A DNA stretch of 64,000 nt from Theocolax elegans (Eukaryota; Arthropoda; Insecta; Hymenoptera; Cerocephalidae), in contig CM047431.1 of assembly GCA_026168455.1 (NCBI GenBank), positions 48,501 to 112,500 on the forward strand, read 5' to 3'. A program made the translations under genes and the position numbers. Below are positions 29,201-40,756 of the stretch, one piece after another; within the stretch, counting starts at the first letter, position 1; each line of letters begins with the position of its first letter. The notes beneath the pieces are model-generated. The model saw only the letters and a program-made list of their open reading frames with translations. It searched no databases and was not told the origin of the DNA.

Positions 29201-31905
29201 TTATAGGTCCCAAAAATCGGAAAAAATTTTGTGATCAAACTTCATTTAGGAACATGGGGTCAAAAACCAAAATTTGGGGGCCAAAACGGGGGGTTGCAAA
29301 AAATTTGACCCAAAAAAAAGTTGGACCTGATTTGTAGGAATCGTCCGAAACGTCCAGAACCGTCATGGAATTTTCGAGATCGGCACGACCGGAAGTGGGT
29401 CAAAATTGGGTCAAATTTTTTATAGTCCCAAAAAATCGAAAAAATTTTGTGAGCAAACTTCAAATTAGGAACAGTGGGTCAAAAAACCAAAATTTGGGGG
29501 CCAAAACGGGGGTTGAAAAATTTGACCTAAAACAAAAAAAAAGTTGGAGCCTGATTGTAGGGAACGTCTGAAACGTCCAGAAGCCGTCGGAATTTTCGAG
29601 ATCGGACCACCGGAAGTGGGTCACAAATTTTGGTCAAAATTTTTTTGGTCCCAAAAAATCGGAAAAAAAATTGTAGATTATTTGAATTAGGACCATGGAG
29701 GTCAAAACCAAAATTAGGGGGCCCGAAACGGGGGTTGAAAATTTGACCCAAAAAAAAGTTGGACCCTGATTTGTAGGGAATCGTCTGAAAGTCCAGACCC
29801 GTCGACTTTTCGAGATCGCACGACCGGAAGTGGGTCAAATTTTGGTCAAAATTTTTTTTGGTCCCAAAAAATCGGAAAAAATTTTGTGATCAAACTTCAA
29901 TTAGGAAACATGGGTCAAAAACCAAAATTAGGGGGCCGAAACGGGGGTTGAAAAATTTGACCCAAAAAAATGTGGGACCTGATTGTAGGGACTCTTCCCG
30001 AAACGTCCAGAAACCGTCGGAATTTTCGAGATCGGACGACCGGAAGTGGGTCAAAATTTGGTGTCAAAATTTTTTATGGTCCCAAAAATCGGGAAAAATT
30101 TGTGATCAAACTTCAATTAGGAACATGGGGTCAAAAACCAAAATTAGGGGGCCGAAACGGGGGTTGAAAATTGACCCAAACAAAAGTTGGACCTGATTTG
30201 TAGGGAATCGTCTGAAACGTCCAGAACCGTCGGAATTTTCGAGATCGCACGACCGGAAGTGGGTCAAAATTTGGTGTCAAATTTTTTATAGTCCCAAAAA
30301 ATCGGAAAAAATTTTGTGATCAAACTTCAATTAGGAACATGGGGTCAAAAACCAAAATTTGGGGGCCAAAACGGGGGTTGAAAATTTGACCCAAAAAAAG
30401 TTGGACCTGATTTGTAGGGAATCTTCCGAAACGTCCAGAACCGTCGGAATTTTCGAGATCGGACGACCGGAAGTGGGTCAAAATTTGGGTCAAAATTTTT
30501 TATGGTCCCAAAAAATCGGAAAAAATTTTGTGATCAGACTTCAATTAGGAACATGGGGTCAAAAACCAAAATTAGGGGCCGAAACGGGGGTTGAAAATTT
30601 GACCCAAAAAAAGTTGGACCTGATTTGTAGGGAATCGTCTGAAACGTCCAGAACCGTCGGAATTTTCGAGATCGCACGACCGGAAGTGGGTCAAAATTTG
30701 GGTCAAAATTTTTTAGTCCCAAAAAATCGGAAAAAATTTTGTGATCAAACTTCAATTAGGAACATGGGGTCAAAAACCAAAATTGGGGGCCAAAACGGTG
30801 GTTTGAAAATTTGACCCCAAAAAAAGTTGGACCTGATTTGTAGGGAATCGTCTGAAACGTCCAGAACCGTCGGAATTTTCGAGATCGCACGACCGGAAGT
30901 GGGTCAAAATTTGGTGTCAAAATTTTTTATAGTCCCAAAAAATCGGAAAAAATTTTGTGATCAAACTTCAATTAGGAACATGGGGTCAAAAACCAAAATT
31001 AGGGGGCCGAAACGGGGGTTGAAATTTGACCCAAAAAAAAGTTGGACCTGATTTGTAGGGAATCGTCTGAAACGTCCAGAACCGTCGGAATTTTCGAGAT
31101 CGCACGACCGGAAGTGGGTCAAAATTTGGGTCAAATTTTTTATAGTCCCAAAAAATCGGAAAAAAATTTTGTGATCAAACTTCAATTAGGAACATGGGGT
31201 CAAAAACCAAAATTAGGGGGCCGAAACGGGGGTTGAAAATTTGACCCAAAAAAAAGTTGGACCTGATTTGTAGGGAATCGTCTGAAACGTCCAGAACCGT
31301 CGGAATTTTCGAGATCGCACGACCGGAAGTGGGTCAAAATTTTGGTCAAAATTTTTTATAGTCCCAAAAATCGGAAAAATTTTGTGATCAAACTTCAATT
31401 AGGAACATGGGGTCAAAAACCAAATTTGGGGGCCAAAACGGGGGTTTGAAAATTTGACCCAAAAAAAGTTGGACCTGATTTGTAGGGAATCTTCCGAAAC
31501 GTCCAGAACCGTCGGAATTTTCGAGATCGGACGACCGGAAGTGGGTCAAAATTTGGGTCAAAATTTTTTATAGTCCCAAAAAATCGGAAAAAAATTTTGT
31601 GATCAAACTTCAATTAGGAACATGGGGTCAAAAACCAAAATTTGGGGGCCAAAACGGGGGTTGAAAATTGACCCAAAAAAAAGTTGGACCTGATTTGTAG
31701 GGAATCGTCTGAAACGTCCCAGAACCGTCGGAATTTTCGAGATCGGACCACCGAAGTGGGTCAAATTTTGGTCAAAATTTTTTTTGGTCCCAAAAAATCG
31801 GAAAAAATTGTAGATTATTTGTTAATTAGGAAACATGGGGTCAAAAACCAAAATTAATGGGCCGAAATAAGGTTTGAAAATTGGACCAAGAAAAAGTTAG
31901 ACCTG
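26300..31905 (+). repeat. 215-bp satellite array, partly dimeric
   Basis: About 26 monomers of 215 bp (starts near 26305, 26519, 26732, 26947...). From 26519 to about 28020 two types alternate: type A has TCTTCCGAAACG, GATCGGACGACC and TTTATGGTCCC; type B has TCGTCTGAAACG, GATCGCACGACC and TTTTGGTCCC. That gives a 430-bp higher-order unit. Elsewhere a third version with TTTATAGTCCC and TTTGGGGGCCAAAACG mixes in. Monomers at about 29100-30100 carry many single-base gains and losses. Since 215 is not a multiple of 3 and frames are short, no coding is proposed. Confidence 0.92.
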
Positions 31906-31907
31906 AT

Positions 31908-32795
31908 TTGTAGGGAATCCTCTGAATCGTCCAGAACAATCGGAATTTTCCAAGATCGGACCATAGAAAATTTCAAGATCACCCAAAATTTTTTTTCACG
32001 GAAATAGAATCCTTTTGGCCTATTCGTGGAGATTCCGTTGAGAGAACGGCGAAATTCGAGAAAAAAAATTTTGGCAAAAAACTTAGAAAATTTCAAGATC
32101 AACCCAAAATTTTTTTTTCACGGAAATAGAATCCCTTGGCCTAATTCGTGGAGATCCGTTGAGAGAACGGCGAAATTCGAAAAAAAAATTTTGGCAAAAA
32201 ACTTAGAAAAATTTCAAGATCACCCAAAATTTTTTTTCACGGAAATAGAATCCTTTTGGCCTAATTCGTGGAGATCCGTTGAGAGAACGGCGAAATTCGA
32301 GAAAAAAAATTTTGGCAAAAAACTTAGAAAAATTTCAAGATCACCCAAAATTTTTTTTCACGGAAATAGAATCCCCTTGGCCTAATTCGTGGAGATCCGT
32401 TGAGAGAACGGCGAAATTCGAAAAAAAAAATTTTGGCAAAAAACTTAGAAAAATTTCAAGATCACCCAAAATTTTTTTTCACGGAAATAGAATCCTTTTG
32501 GCCTAATTCGTGGAGATCCGTTGAGAGAACGGCGAAATTCGAAAAAAAAAATTTTGGCAAAAAACTTAAAAAAATTTCAAGATCACCCAAAATTTTTTTT
32601 CACGGAAATAGAATCCTTTTGGCCTAATTCGTGGAGATCCGTTGAGAGAACGGCGAAATTCGAAAAAAAAATTTTGGCAAAAGATCACCCAAAAATTCTG
32701 TCCGAGTAAAACGAAAGAAAATTCAATAATAAGTATAAATCTGCAATCAAAATCGAAAAAAAATAAGATTTACGGACCCTCTCCGTACAGGTCTA
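31908..32795 (+). repeat. 121-bp tandem satellite block, copy 2
   Basis: About six to seven 121-bp monomers with the same lead-in (GTAGGGAATCCTCTGAATCG) and tail as 288-1172. Here the lead-in is continuous with the 215-bp array through the shared GATTTGTAGGGAATC, so this junction is probably the older one. After the tail comes a C9 run instead of the telomere-like repeat. Confidence 0.9.
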
Positions 32796-32799
32796 CCTA

Positions 32800-32930
32800 A
32801 ACCCCCCCCCACATAATATATTGTAACAAATTTTATATTTTTGTTTGTAGCAGTGTTTGTGTAGCTAAACCGAAAATTTTTTTAGTCATATATACACAAA
32901 AAATAATTTATCTCGGGTGGCTGTTTTTTA
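32800..32930. other. AT-rich spacer
   Basis: No feature is recognised between the satellite block and the hairpins. Confidence 0.4.
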
Positions 32931-32934
32931 GTTC

Positions 32935-33006
32935 TCGATGGATATCTACGAGGCGAGACAATCTGTACGACGTGCCGAGATTGTCTCTCCTCGTCGATAT
33001 CCATCG
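32935..33006. ncRNA. MicroRNA-precursor-like hairpin 1
   Basis: Two 29-base arms, CGATGGATATCTACGAGGCG... and its partner ending CGATATCCATCG, pair with only about two mismatches around a 13-base loop (GTACGACGTGCCG). Size, loop and near-perfect stem fit an animal pre-microRNA or a short inverted repeat. The strand cannot be decided from pairing alone. Confidence 0.5.
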
Positions 33007-33041
33007 ATATGTTTTAAGCAAACACATAATAAGTAGATAAG

Positions 33042-33119
33042 CTATGCTGCTTCTGGACTCAATGACGGTTCTGGACTCAAACAAGTCCAGACACATCAGT
33101 GAGTCCAGAAACAGCATAG
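33042..33119. ncRNA. MicroRNA-precursor-like hairpin 2
   Basis: The arms CTATGCTGCTTCTGGACTCA... and ...TGAGTCCAGAAACAGCATAG pair over about 36 bases with a few mismatches and a short loop (CAAACA). A TCTGGACT sub-repeat occurs twice in the 5' arm, and a related GTCCAGAAACGGCATA lies at 33176-33191. It starts 36 bases after hairpin 1, so the two may share a transcript. Confidence 0.5.
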
Positions 33120-33383
33120 CCTTTTGGGTGGGAGGAGGGGGGGGGATATTTTCCAGGAATCCCCCTTTTGCTTTAGTCCAGAAACGGCATACCGTTTTAC
33201 TGTGTGTGTGTGTGTGTATGTGTATGTGTAAATAGTAAGAATAAGAGAGAGACAGAAGGTCCTTCTTATTCCAGGTATTTACGTGTATACGGCGTTCGCT
33301 CGGGAACGAGAGAGAAGATTTCCCTCCCCTCTCGATGTTTACAATATACACGCGCAACGTCGAAACACGTTCGCACATGAGTA

Positions 33384-33449
33384 TTATAGCGACATAGAAA
33401 GAAAGAGAGAGAAAGAGAGATTGTTAATAATAAATACAGAGAGAGAGAT

Positions 33450-33512
<63 letters not shown>
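33384..33512. repeat. GA microsatellite
   Basis: Interrupted AGAGAGAAAG sequence becoming a pure GA run at 33450-33512. The plus-strand open frame through it (33283-33642) is a by-product. Confidence 0.9.
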
Positions 33513-33515
<3 letters not shown>

Positions 33516-33519
33516 ATGT

Positions 33520-33790
33520 TTATTTTTTTTTATGCATTTGTTTCGCATGATTAAAAACAAAAGTGGAGAACTCTTCGGGAAGCGGCTTCTCGGGGAGGTA
33601 GCTACAAGTCTGCTACAAAACTATGTCGTAGACATATCGTAGCGACTTTGCGGCACACTGCTGCTAAGGCAGTGATTCTCCCGTCTACAAAGCATTGCTT
33701 CCTATGTCCGCTGTAGTGCATTCAATTAACAGGAGCAAATAGATTGTTTTTTGTTTAAAAATTTTGGTGGCCCTGAAAAGGGCCTAATGA
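33520..33790. other. Unassigned, no gene
   Basis: Mixed-composition sequence with no ORF, repeat or RNA I can support. Confidence 0.4.
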
Positions 33791-33791
33791 T

Positions 33792-33980
33792 TTAGCTCTG
33801 TGAAGAACTTATTTCACCGAGGCGGTATCTAAGTAGCATTAAAGCTGGGTGTTCAAAGCGGCGTCGCTGTGCCGCAACTACCTGGAACTCCCGTTGCTTT
33901 ATTACGTACCTCGTATACCGTCGGTGTTGAGTTCGCTTGATTTTATTTTCGCGATGTGGCGACAGTTTCCCGTCAACCAC
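33792..33980 (-). pseudogene. Degenerate copy of the Arg-rich ORF
   Basis: A minus-strand open frame without an ATG. Its middle (HRRYTRYVIKQREFQVV, then AAQRRR) aligns with the C-terminus of the neighbouring 98-residue ORF (RRRYARYIVKLCEACV, then TTPRR). It is therefore probably a tandem relic, about 320 bases away. Confidence 0.35.
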
Positions 33981-34052
33981 TAAACTACTCGATAAAATCT
34001 TTCGGCGAACACCTAAGCGACTGCGTAATAAATGTAGTGCCGAGTGCCGATA

Positions 34053-34349
34053 TTAGCGTCGCGGCGTGGTACATACACAAGCCTCACATAGTTTAACTAT
34101 GTACCTGGCGTACCGCCTTCTCGCTCGAAATTGTTCGGCCACCCGTTTAACCTCGCTCTCGCGCCGCAGCGACGATCTCTCGTCAGCTGCAAAATCATGA
34201 GAAAACGAGGTTCGATGTGGAGTAACGTATCGAGGATTGGGTTCAACGCAAGGTGGAGGATGGTTATGACACCATGCACGCGAGGCCTCCATCTGGCACA
34301 CTCGCTTTCCACCACGTTTACCCCGCTGTCGCTTCTTCTCGGCGTGCAT
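34053..34349 (-). CDS. Arg/Lys-rich 98-residue ORF
   Basis: The minus-strand frame begins MHAEKKRQRGKRGGKRVCQM and ends CTTPRR. It is strongly basic, with a Cys/His/Pro middle (CHNHPPPCVEPNP) and a basic C-terminal helix (RRRYARYIVK). A TATA box (TATAAAAA, 34393-34386) lies about 40 bases before the ATG, which supports this start. Composition is GC-rich relative to the flanks. A possible GTACAT donor follows CGCCAG within the frame, so the true product could be spliced. No family is recognised; a nucleic-acid-binding peptide is a guess. Confidence 0.4.
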   Translation of the reverse strand: MHAEKKRQRGKRGGKRVCQMEASRAWCHNHPPPCVEPNPRYVTPHRTSFSHDFAADERSSLRRESEVKRVAEQFRARRRYARYIVKLCEACVCTTPRR

Positions 34350-34560
34350 GTCGAGAAGTGATACGCGCGCGATCGTGAGTTGGCTTTTTATAGTTGTAAT
34401 AGGTATGCGCGCGCAGCCAGGCTAGCCGCCACCGCTATCACGTTGACTGCATGCCCCACCACAAAAGAATGACCAATCCTGAACAAGCGCTAGTCGCCGC
34501 CGCCGCATCGAGTGTATAAAATAAACCGATCTTTGGTAGAGTTTATCAGTTGACGGCATA
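34350..34560. promoter_or_regulatory. Divergent promoter region
   Basis: Minus-strand TATAAAAA (34393-34386) and plus-strand TATAAAAT (34515-34522) face away from each other about 120 bases apart. Between them lie CG-rich sequence (GCGCGCGCAG, CGCCGCCGCCG) and a GACCAATCC CCAAT box. On the plus side TCAGTT (34546-34551) sits 31 bases from the TATA start, the expected arthropod initiator position. Confidence 0.6.
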
Positions 34561-34662
34561 ATGAAAGACGAAAATTCACTTGACACCATTTTGCATGTAT
34601 TGGAGAGAGGGCAAGAGATTGATTATCTCCCTCAAATATTATCTTCGGAGCTCCCGCTATAG
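34561..34662 (+). CDS. Short ORF (33 residues) behind a TATA/initiator promoter
   Basis: An ATG 15 bases after the initiator opens MKDENSLDTILHVLERGQEI, continues through DYLPQILSSELPL and stops at 34660-34662. The sequence is amphipathic-helical and acidic. It may be a complete micropeptide, or a first coding exon if splicing removes the stop. The match of promoter geometry and start codon is the main support. Confidence 0.4.
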   Translation: MKDENSLDTILHVLERGQEIDYLPQILSSELPL

Positions 34663-34664
34663 TA

Positions 34665-35080
34665 CAGGTCCATATATGATTATAGTTATATTTGTCAGAG
34701 GTTATGTGCGGGCTCAAAATCTTTTCGAATATTATTTACGATACTGAACTCCCTTCGGGGAAGTCCTCTCAACATGTGTAAATTTTTGACTGCCGTATAA
34801 GGTGCGATTTTGTTTCAGGAGTCTTGTTTATATTCAATTTTTAATTTAAAAAAAATTTAATAACCCTTATATTGTTTAAATATTGAGTGCTTTTAATCAA
34901 TCAAACTTACGCCAAAGATAGATGTAGTTCTTTGTGAAAAAAATTTTCGTGAGGTTATAGAATGTTTTGTGTGGGGTCATGGACATTTCTTCCAGAGGAC
35001 AAATCTCCCACCATCACAAGCGAGGATATAAAAAAATTCCCACCAATCAGAAGGCGTTTGAAATAAACAATTGAACATCT
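34665..35080. other. Unassigned, no confident gene
   Basis: No supported gene. A 31-codon plus-strand frame from about 34978 (MDISSRGQISHHHKRG...) is too short to call. Confidence 0.4.
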
Positions 35081-35320
35081 CTGATGCTTTTAGTAATAAC
35101 TTAAGCATTTACTTTAATCAACACTTAAGAAGTTACTTAAGAATTAACCAAATTTTTTATATTTTGTATTTGGACTTGCTGCTCAAGTTCTTCTTAAGTT
35201 GAATCTTAAATAATTACTTGGACATTTTTTAGTTTTTATTTTAGGCATTCCACTCGAAATTAAGTAAATGCTTAAGTAACTGCTTAAGTAAATACTTAAG
35301 TAAACTTATAATTAAAATTC
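35080..35320. mobile_element. Palindromic AAGTAA-rich element
   Basis: TAACTTAAGCATTTACTTTA near 35096 is mirrored by AATTAAGTAAATGCTTAAGT near 35260, with further CTTAAG/AAGTAA blocks inside. The result is a 240-bp imperfect inverted repeat. The TTACTTAAG theme recalls the MITE at 4273, but sequence identity is low. Confidence 0.45.
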
Positions 35321-35519
35321 TACAAGGAAAAGAAAGCATTCTGATTAGAAATGTTGCACATGAGGAATGACTAAGTAGCGAGGGCAAGTTTAGGCTTCCC
35401 TATGTAGCCATTACTTGATAGACAACGGCGCGCATTTCGAGTCCAAGTTAGATAATCAGACTTCCTTATTCGCCCATGACAAACTTCTAACGAAGCAGAC
35501 AAATAAATAATACTACAAT

Positions 35520-36728
35520 TTTTGTATTATATTAATTTTAATTAGTTCACCTATCCTAGTTATAATCTACAAAATAGATGTTCTTAACCTCAAACCATTA
35601 TACTATTAAAATAACGTCGATAATCTCAACATTTCAAAATTAATAAAACACCTTATTTTCAATATTTAACACATATACTTCCAACACCAAATCATTAAAT
35701 GATAAAATACCCGTCAACAGTTGAAAATTAATAGAAACATACTTGTTGTAACAGTTAAAATATTTAATAAAAAACTGGTTAAAACCTATAAATAAATACT
35801 CTTAACCTAAAACTTTAAATCATAGGGATATACCGGTAAAAATTACAGATAGCCTATAAAATAAATAGTCATAACCTCAAATCTATAAAATCATTGATAT
35901 ACCGTAAAAAATATTACAGAATTAACAGAAACATTTTAGGTACAACTAATAAAATAGATATGTCTAACCTCAAATGGTTAAAATTATTAAAACAACCTCA
36001 AAAAAGATCGAAATTGGAAAATTAGCAGAAACACTCTTATCATAACCTATAAAATAAATATTCGTAACCTCAAATCTATAAAATAATTGAAATAACGTAG
36101 AAAATATCAACATTGAAGAATTAACAGAATCATTTTAGTTTCACCCAATAGTTCTAACCTCAAATCGTTAAAACTACTAAAACAAGCTCAAAATATACCG
36201 AAATTTGAAAATTAGTAGAAACACTCTTATTATAACCTGTAAAATTACTAAAAACGGTCTAGTTATAGCCTATAAAATAAATAGTCATAACCTCAAATCT
36301 ATAAAATCATTGATATACCGTAAAAATATTACAGAATTAACAGAAACATTACCTCAATCTATAAAATAATTGAAATAACGTAGAAAATATCAACATTGAA
36401 GAATTAACAGAATCATTTTAGTTTCACCCAATAGTTCTAACCTCAAATCGTTAAAACTACTAAAACAAGCTCAAAATATACCGAAATTTGAAAATTAGTA
36501 GAAACACTCTTATTATAACCTGTAAAATTACTAAAAACGGTCTAGTTATAGCCTATAAATAAATAGTCATAACCTCAAATCTATAAAATAATTGAAATAA
36601 CGTAAAAAATATCAACATTAGAGAATTAAGAGAGTCATTTAGTTTTAACCAATAAAATAGATATTTCTAACCGCAAATTGTTAAAATTATTAAAACAACC
36701 TCAAATAGTATCAAAATTTTAAATTAGT
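35520..36728. repeat. AT-rich dispersed/tandem repeats, 283-bp period
   Basis: Repeats of TAACCTCAAATCTATAAAAT, ATTAACAGAA and AACACTCTTATTATAACCTG blocks. A clear tandem copy has a 283-bp offset (GAAATAACGTAGAAAATATC at 36089 and 36372). No coding is seen. Confidence 0.75.
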
Positions 36729-36959
36729 AAAAACACTCTTATTATAACCTGTTAAATTACTAAAAAAACGTCTGGTTATAACCTATAAAGTAAATATTCA
36801 TAACCTCAAATCTATAAAATCATTGAGATAACGTAATAATTATCAATATTAGAGAATTAACAGAATGATTACAGTTACAACCAAAAAATTGATATTCATA
36901 ACCTCAAATTGCTTGTTACTAAAATAACCACAAAAAATATCATCTCAAAAATCTAAAAA

Positions 36960-37445
36960 AATTACAGATACTGTTCAAAACAAACAGAACACAGTGATAG
37001 AAAGAATTATGGGTGTGGAAACGTGGGATAATATACCGGATAATATTAAGGACTGTGCGAATGTAAACATCTTTAAAAAATTGTATTTATGCCATTTAAA
37101 TCGGCTAAACACTTGACATTGATTATTTGATATTGAATATTTAATATTAAATCTGTAATATCTGGTATTGTGTTGGACTTTGGAACTTATTGTATTATGT
37201 TGTGTTTATTTTTGTATCAATACTTCTCGCCGTTAGTTATTTTATTTTATTATTTTATTGTCGTATAAATCGTGTTTTTATTTTTGTAAAATTTATTTCT
37301 ATTCATCGTTACATTTTCTTCATGCGTTTTATATTATCTAATACCTATCATTACTTTGCTTTGTCATTATTAATCTTATTATTTTTCGAGTGCCATTCGG
37401 TTATGTTACCTTGGCAAAAATAAATACACTTATCAATCAATCAAT
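36960..37445 (+). mobile_element. 5'-truncated LINE 3' end, copy 1
   Basis: An open tail ending TGA at 37114-37116 reads VETWDNIPDNIKDCANVNIF and KKLYLCHLNRLNT. This is the WxxLPxxI...S/NVNxFKxxL pattern typical of reverse-transcriptase C-termini in Jockey/CR1-like non-LTR elements. A 320-base AT-rich 3' UTR ends in ATCAATCAATCAATC, a simple-repeat tail usual for such elements. The catalytic domains are absent. Confidence 0.6.
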
Positions 37446-37455
37446 CTCTTTCTCT

Positions 37456-37525
<70 letters not shown>

Positions 37526-37526
37526 G
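37446..37526. repeat. TC microsatellite
   Basis: A nearly pure TC run following the LINE tail; the counterpart at 39450-39535 is interrupted. Confidence 0.9.
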
Positions 37527-38967
37527 AGATCACTGATAAGTGTATTGGAGACACGATACCGAGGAAAATGGGATGTCAGACTTTTGCTGGACGCTTAAAA
37601 GAGACACTTTGAGTTACAGCAAAAAAAGAAAAAGAAATCCCTTACATAAGTCATTTGAAGAAAAAAGAGTTCGTTATAAGAGGAAAAGGGAGTAGAGCAA
37701 ACAGAGTTGACGTTATAAATATAAAAAAAGGAAAAAAAACCAAAATCATGATTCTTGAATGACACTCACGTTTTTTCCTTTCTCACCATATAATGTTACA
37801 TTTTTAACGATTTTACAAGATTTTTTGACATTTTTTCTAGGTTGGGAGGATAGAAAAGTCAACTACTCACCAGATCTCATTTAGACACCTAAAATTCACG
37901 TGAACTATACATGACACATTCGCAAAAAAATGTATTGCAAACAAATTATGCTCTTAGATGCAAATTTTCAGGATTTTTTTGTAGTTTTTCTCGATTTTGA
38001 CACACACTTTCAAGGGCGTACGGGTACAATAAACCCTGAATTCAAATTCAGCACAATCAAAATATATAAAAAATCGTGTATAATACTCTCATAAAAACAT
38101 TTTTTGTCTTAACCCACGCACTTAAATACAATTTTCAGTGATTTTTCACAGTTCTTCGCGATTTAAAAAAAAATTTTGGGATGTTTGAGTAAAACCAACC
38201 TCGATTCTGATTTAGTGCCTCAAAAATACATAAGGATAGATAGGTCTGGTTGCTTGAACAGACCACTTTTTTTTGTGAGCCGGTGTTTTAATATTCATTT
38301 ATTAAATTAATTGTACGATTTAAATTCAATTCTTGTATCCTAGTCTTTTGTGATCCTAAAGGCCCGTATATTTAAATTGACAAGTGCTCGTCGCCATATC
38401 CTTACTTCGCGGTCGATTTCAGATTGAATTTTACTTGGTTGTTATCAGAAACCTAACACTTAACAGATTTGGTAGAGCGGGCAGATAACCACCGCTGCAA
38501 CGCAAAGAAATACGTTATTTAAATACGGTAAGTTCGACCGTACCGTTGAGCAGCCACGATAAAGAGTCTAAACGTCCGTGTGGCAACCAGACTGTTAAAA
38601 AGGAAATGATATTGCATAATTGGGAGCTCGAGATTAATTTTATTCTTCAAATTGAATATTTAAGTTTACGTATACTGAGAAAAAAGGTCCTTTATTATTA
38701 CCGAATTTCGTTCAGTGATTTTAACTAATAACTAGCCAAAAACACTCTTATTATAACCTGTTAAATTACTAAAAAACGTCTGGTTATAACCTATAAAGTA
38801 AATATTCATAACCTCAAATCTATAAAATCATTGAGATAACGTAATAATTATCAATATTAGAGAATTAACAGAATGATTACAGTTACAACCAAAAAATTGA
38901 TATTCATAACCTCAAATTGCTTGTTACTAAAATAACCACAAAAAATCATCATCTCAAAAATCTAAAA

Positions 38968-39453
38968 AATTACAGATACTGTTCAAAACAAACAGAACAC
39001 AGTGATAGAAAGAATTATGGGTGTGGAAACGTGGGATAATATACCGGATAATATTAAGGACTGTGCGAATGTAAACATCTTTAAAAAATTGTATTTATGC
39101 CATTTAAATCGGCTAAACACTTGACATTGATTATTTGATATTGAATATTTAATATTAAATCTGTAATATCTGGTATTGTGTTGGACTTTGGAACTTATTG
39201 TATTATGTTGTGTTTATTTTTGTATCAATACTTCTCGCCGTTAGTTATTTTATTTTATTATTTTATTGTCGTATAAATCGTGTTTTATTTTGTAAAAATT
39301 TATTTCTATTCATCGTTACATTTTCTTCCTGCGTTTTATATTATCTAATACCTATCTTACTTTGCCTTTGTCCATTATTAATCTATTATTTTCGGAGTGC
39401 CATTCTGGTTATGTTACCTTGCCAAAAATAAATACACTTATCATCAATCAATC
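38968..39453 (+). mobile_element. 5'-truncated LINE 3' end, copy 2
   Basis: Same reading frame (stop at 39122-39124) and tail as copy 1, carried by the 2.0-kb duplication rather than by a second insertion. Confidence 0.6.
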
Positions 39454-40756
39454 TCTTCTCTCCCTCCCTCCTCTCCTCTCCTCTCCCTCTCTCCTTCCTC
39501 TCTCTCTCTCCTCTCTCGTCTCTTTCTCTCTCTCTGAGATCACTGGATAAGTGTAATGGAGACACGATACCGAGGAAAATGGGATGTCAGACTTTTGCTG
39601 GACGCTTAAAAGAGACACTTTGAGTTACAGCAAAAAAGAAAAAGAACTCCCTACATAGGTCATTTGAAGAAAAAAGAGTTCGTTATAAGAGGAAAAGGGA
39701 GTAGAGCAAACAGAGTTGACGTTATAAATATAAAAAAAGGAAAAAAAACCAAAATCATGATTCTTGAATGACACTCACGTTTTTTCCTTTCTCACCATAT
39801 AATGTTACATTTTTAACGATTTTACAAGATTTTTTGACATTTTTTCTAGGTTGGGAGGATATAAAAGTCAACTACTCACCAGATCTCATTTAGACACCTA
39901 AAATGCACGTGAACTATACATGACACATTCGCAAAAAAATGTATTGCAACAAATTATGCTCTTAGATGCAAATTTTCAGGATTTTTTTTGTAGTTTTTCT
40001 CGATTTTGACACACACTTTCAAGGGCGTACGGGTACAATAAACCCTGAATTCAAATTCAGCACATCAAAATATATAAAAATCGTGTATAATACTCTCATA
40101 AAAAATTTTTTGTCTTTAACCCACGCACTTAAATACAATTTTCAGTGATTTTTCACAGTTCTTCGCGATTTAAAAAAAAATTTTGGGGATGTTTGAGTAA
40201 AACCAACCTCGGATTCGGATTTAGTGCCTCAAAATACATAAGGATAGATAGGTCTGGTTGCTTGAACAGACCACTTTTTTTTGTGAGCCGGTGTTTTTAA
40301 TATTCATTTTATTAAATTAATTGTACGATTTAAATTCAATTCTTGTATCCTATTCTTTTTGTGATCCTAAGAGCCCGTATATTTAAATTGACAAGTGCTC
40401 GTCGCCATATCCTTACTTCGCGGTCGATTTCAGATTTGAATTTTACTTGGTTGTTATCAGAAACCTAACACTTAACAGATTTGGTAGAGCGGGCAGATAA
40501 CCACCGCTGCAACGCAAAAAAATACGTTTATTTAAATACGGTAAGTTCGACCGTACCGTTGAGCAGCCACGATAAAGATCTAAACGTCCGTGTGGCAACC
40601 AGACTGTTAAAAAGGAAATGATATTGCATAATTGGGAGCTCGAGATTAATTTTTATTCTTCAAATTTGAATATTTAAGTTTACGTATACTGAGAAAAAAG
40701 GTCCTTTATTATTACCGAATTTCGTTCAGTGATTTTAACTAATAACTAGCCAAAAA

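Larger units (their letters stand above)
36729..40756. repeat. 2.0-kb tandem duplication
   Basis: 36729-38737 and 38738-40756 are near-identical with a 2008-bp offset. The joint lies in AAAAACACTC, which is shared by the left edge and by the CCAAAAACGCTCGC at the right edge. Each copy holds a LINE 3' end and a pyrimidine microsatellite. The second copy has more small indels, especially in its microsatellite. Confidence 0.9.

Noticed and set aside
26300..31905. CRISPR array
   Set aside because: Repeats are contiguous 215-bp monomers with no unique spacers; the sequence is clearly eukaryotic.
37190..37423. 77-codon hydrophobic ORF (and its copy at 39198)
   Set aside because: Lies in the AT-rich 3' UTR of the LINE tail; T-rich codons give Phe/Ile/Leu by composition, and the second copy has diverged by frameshift.
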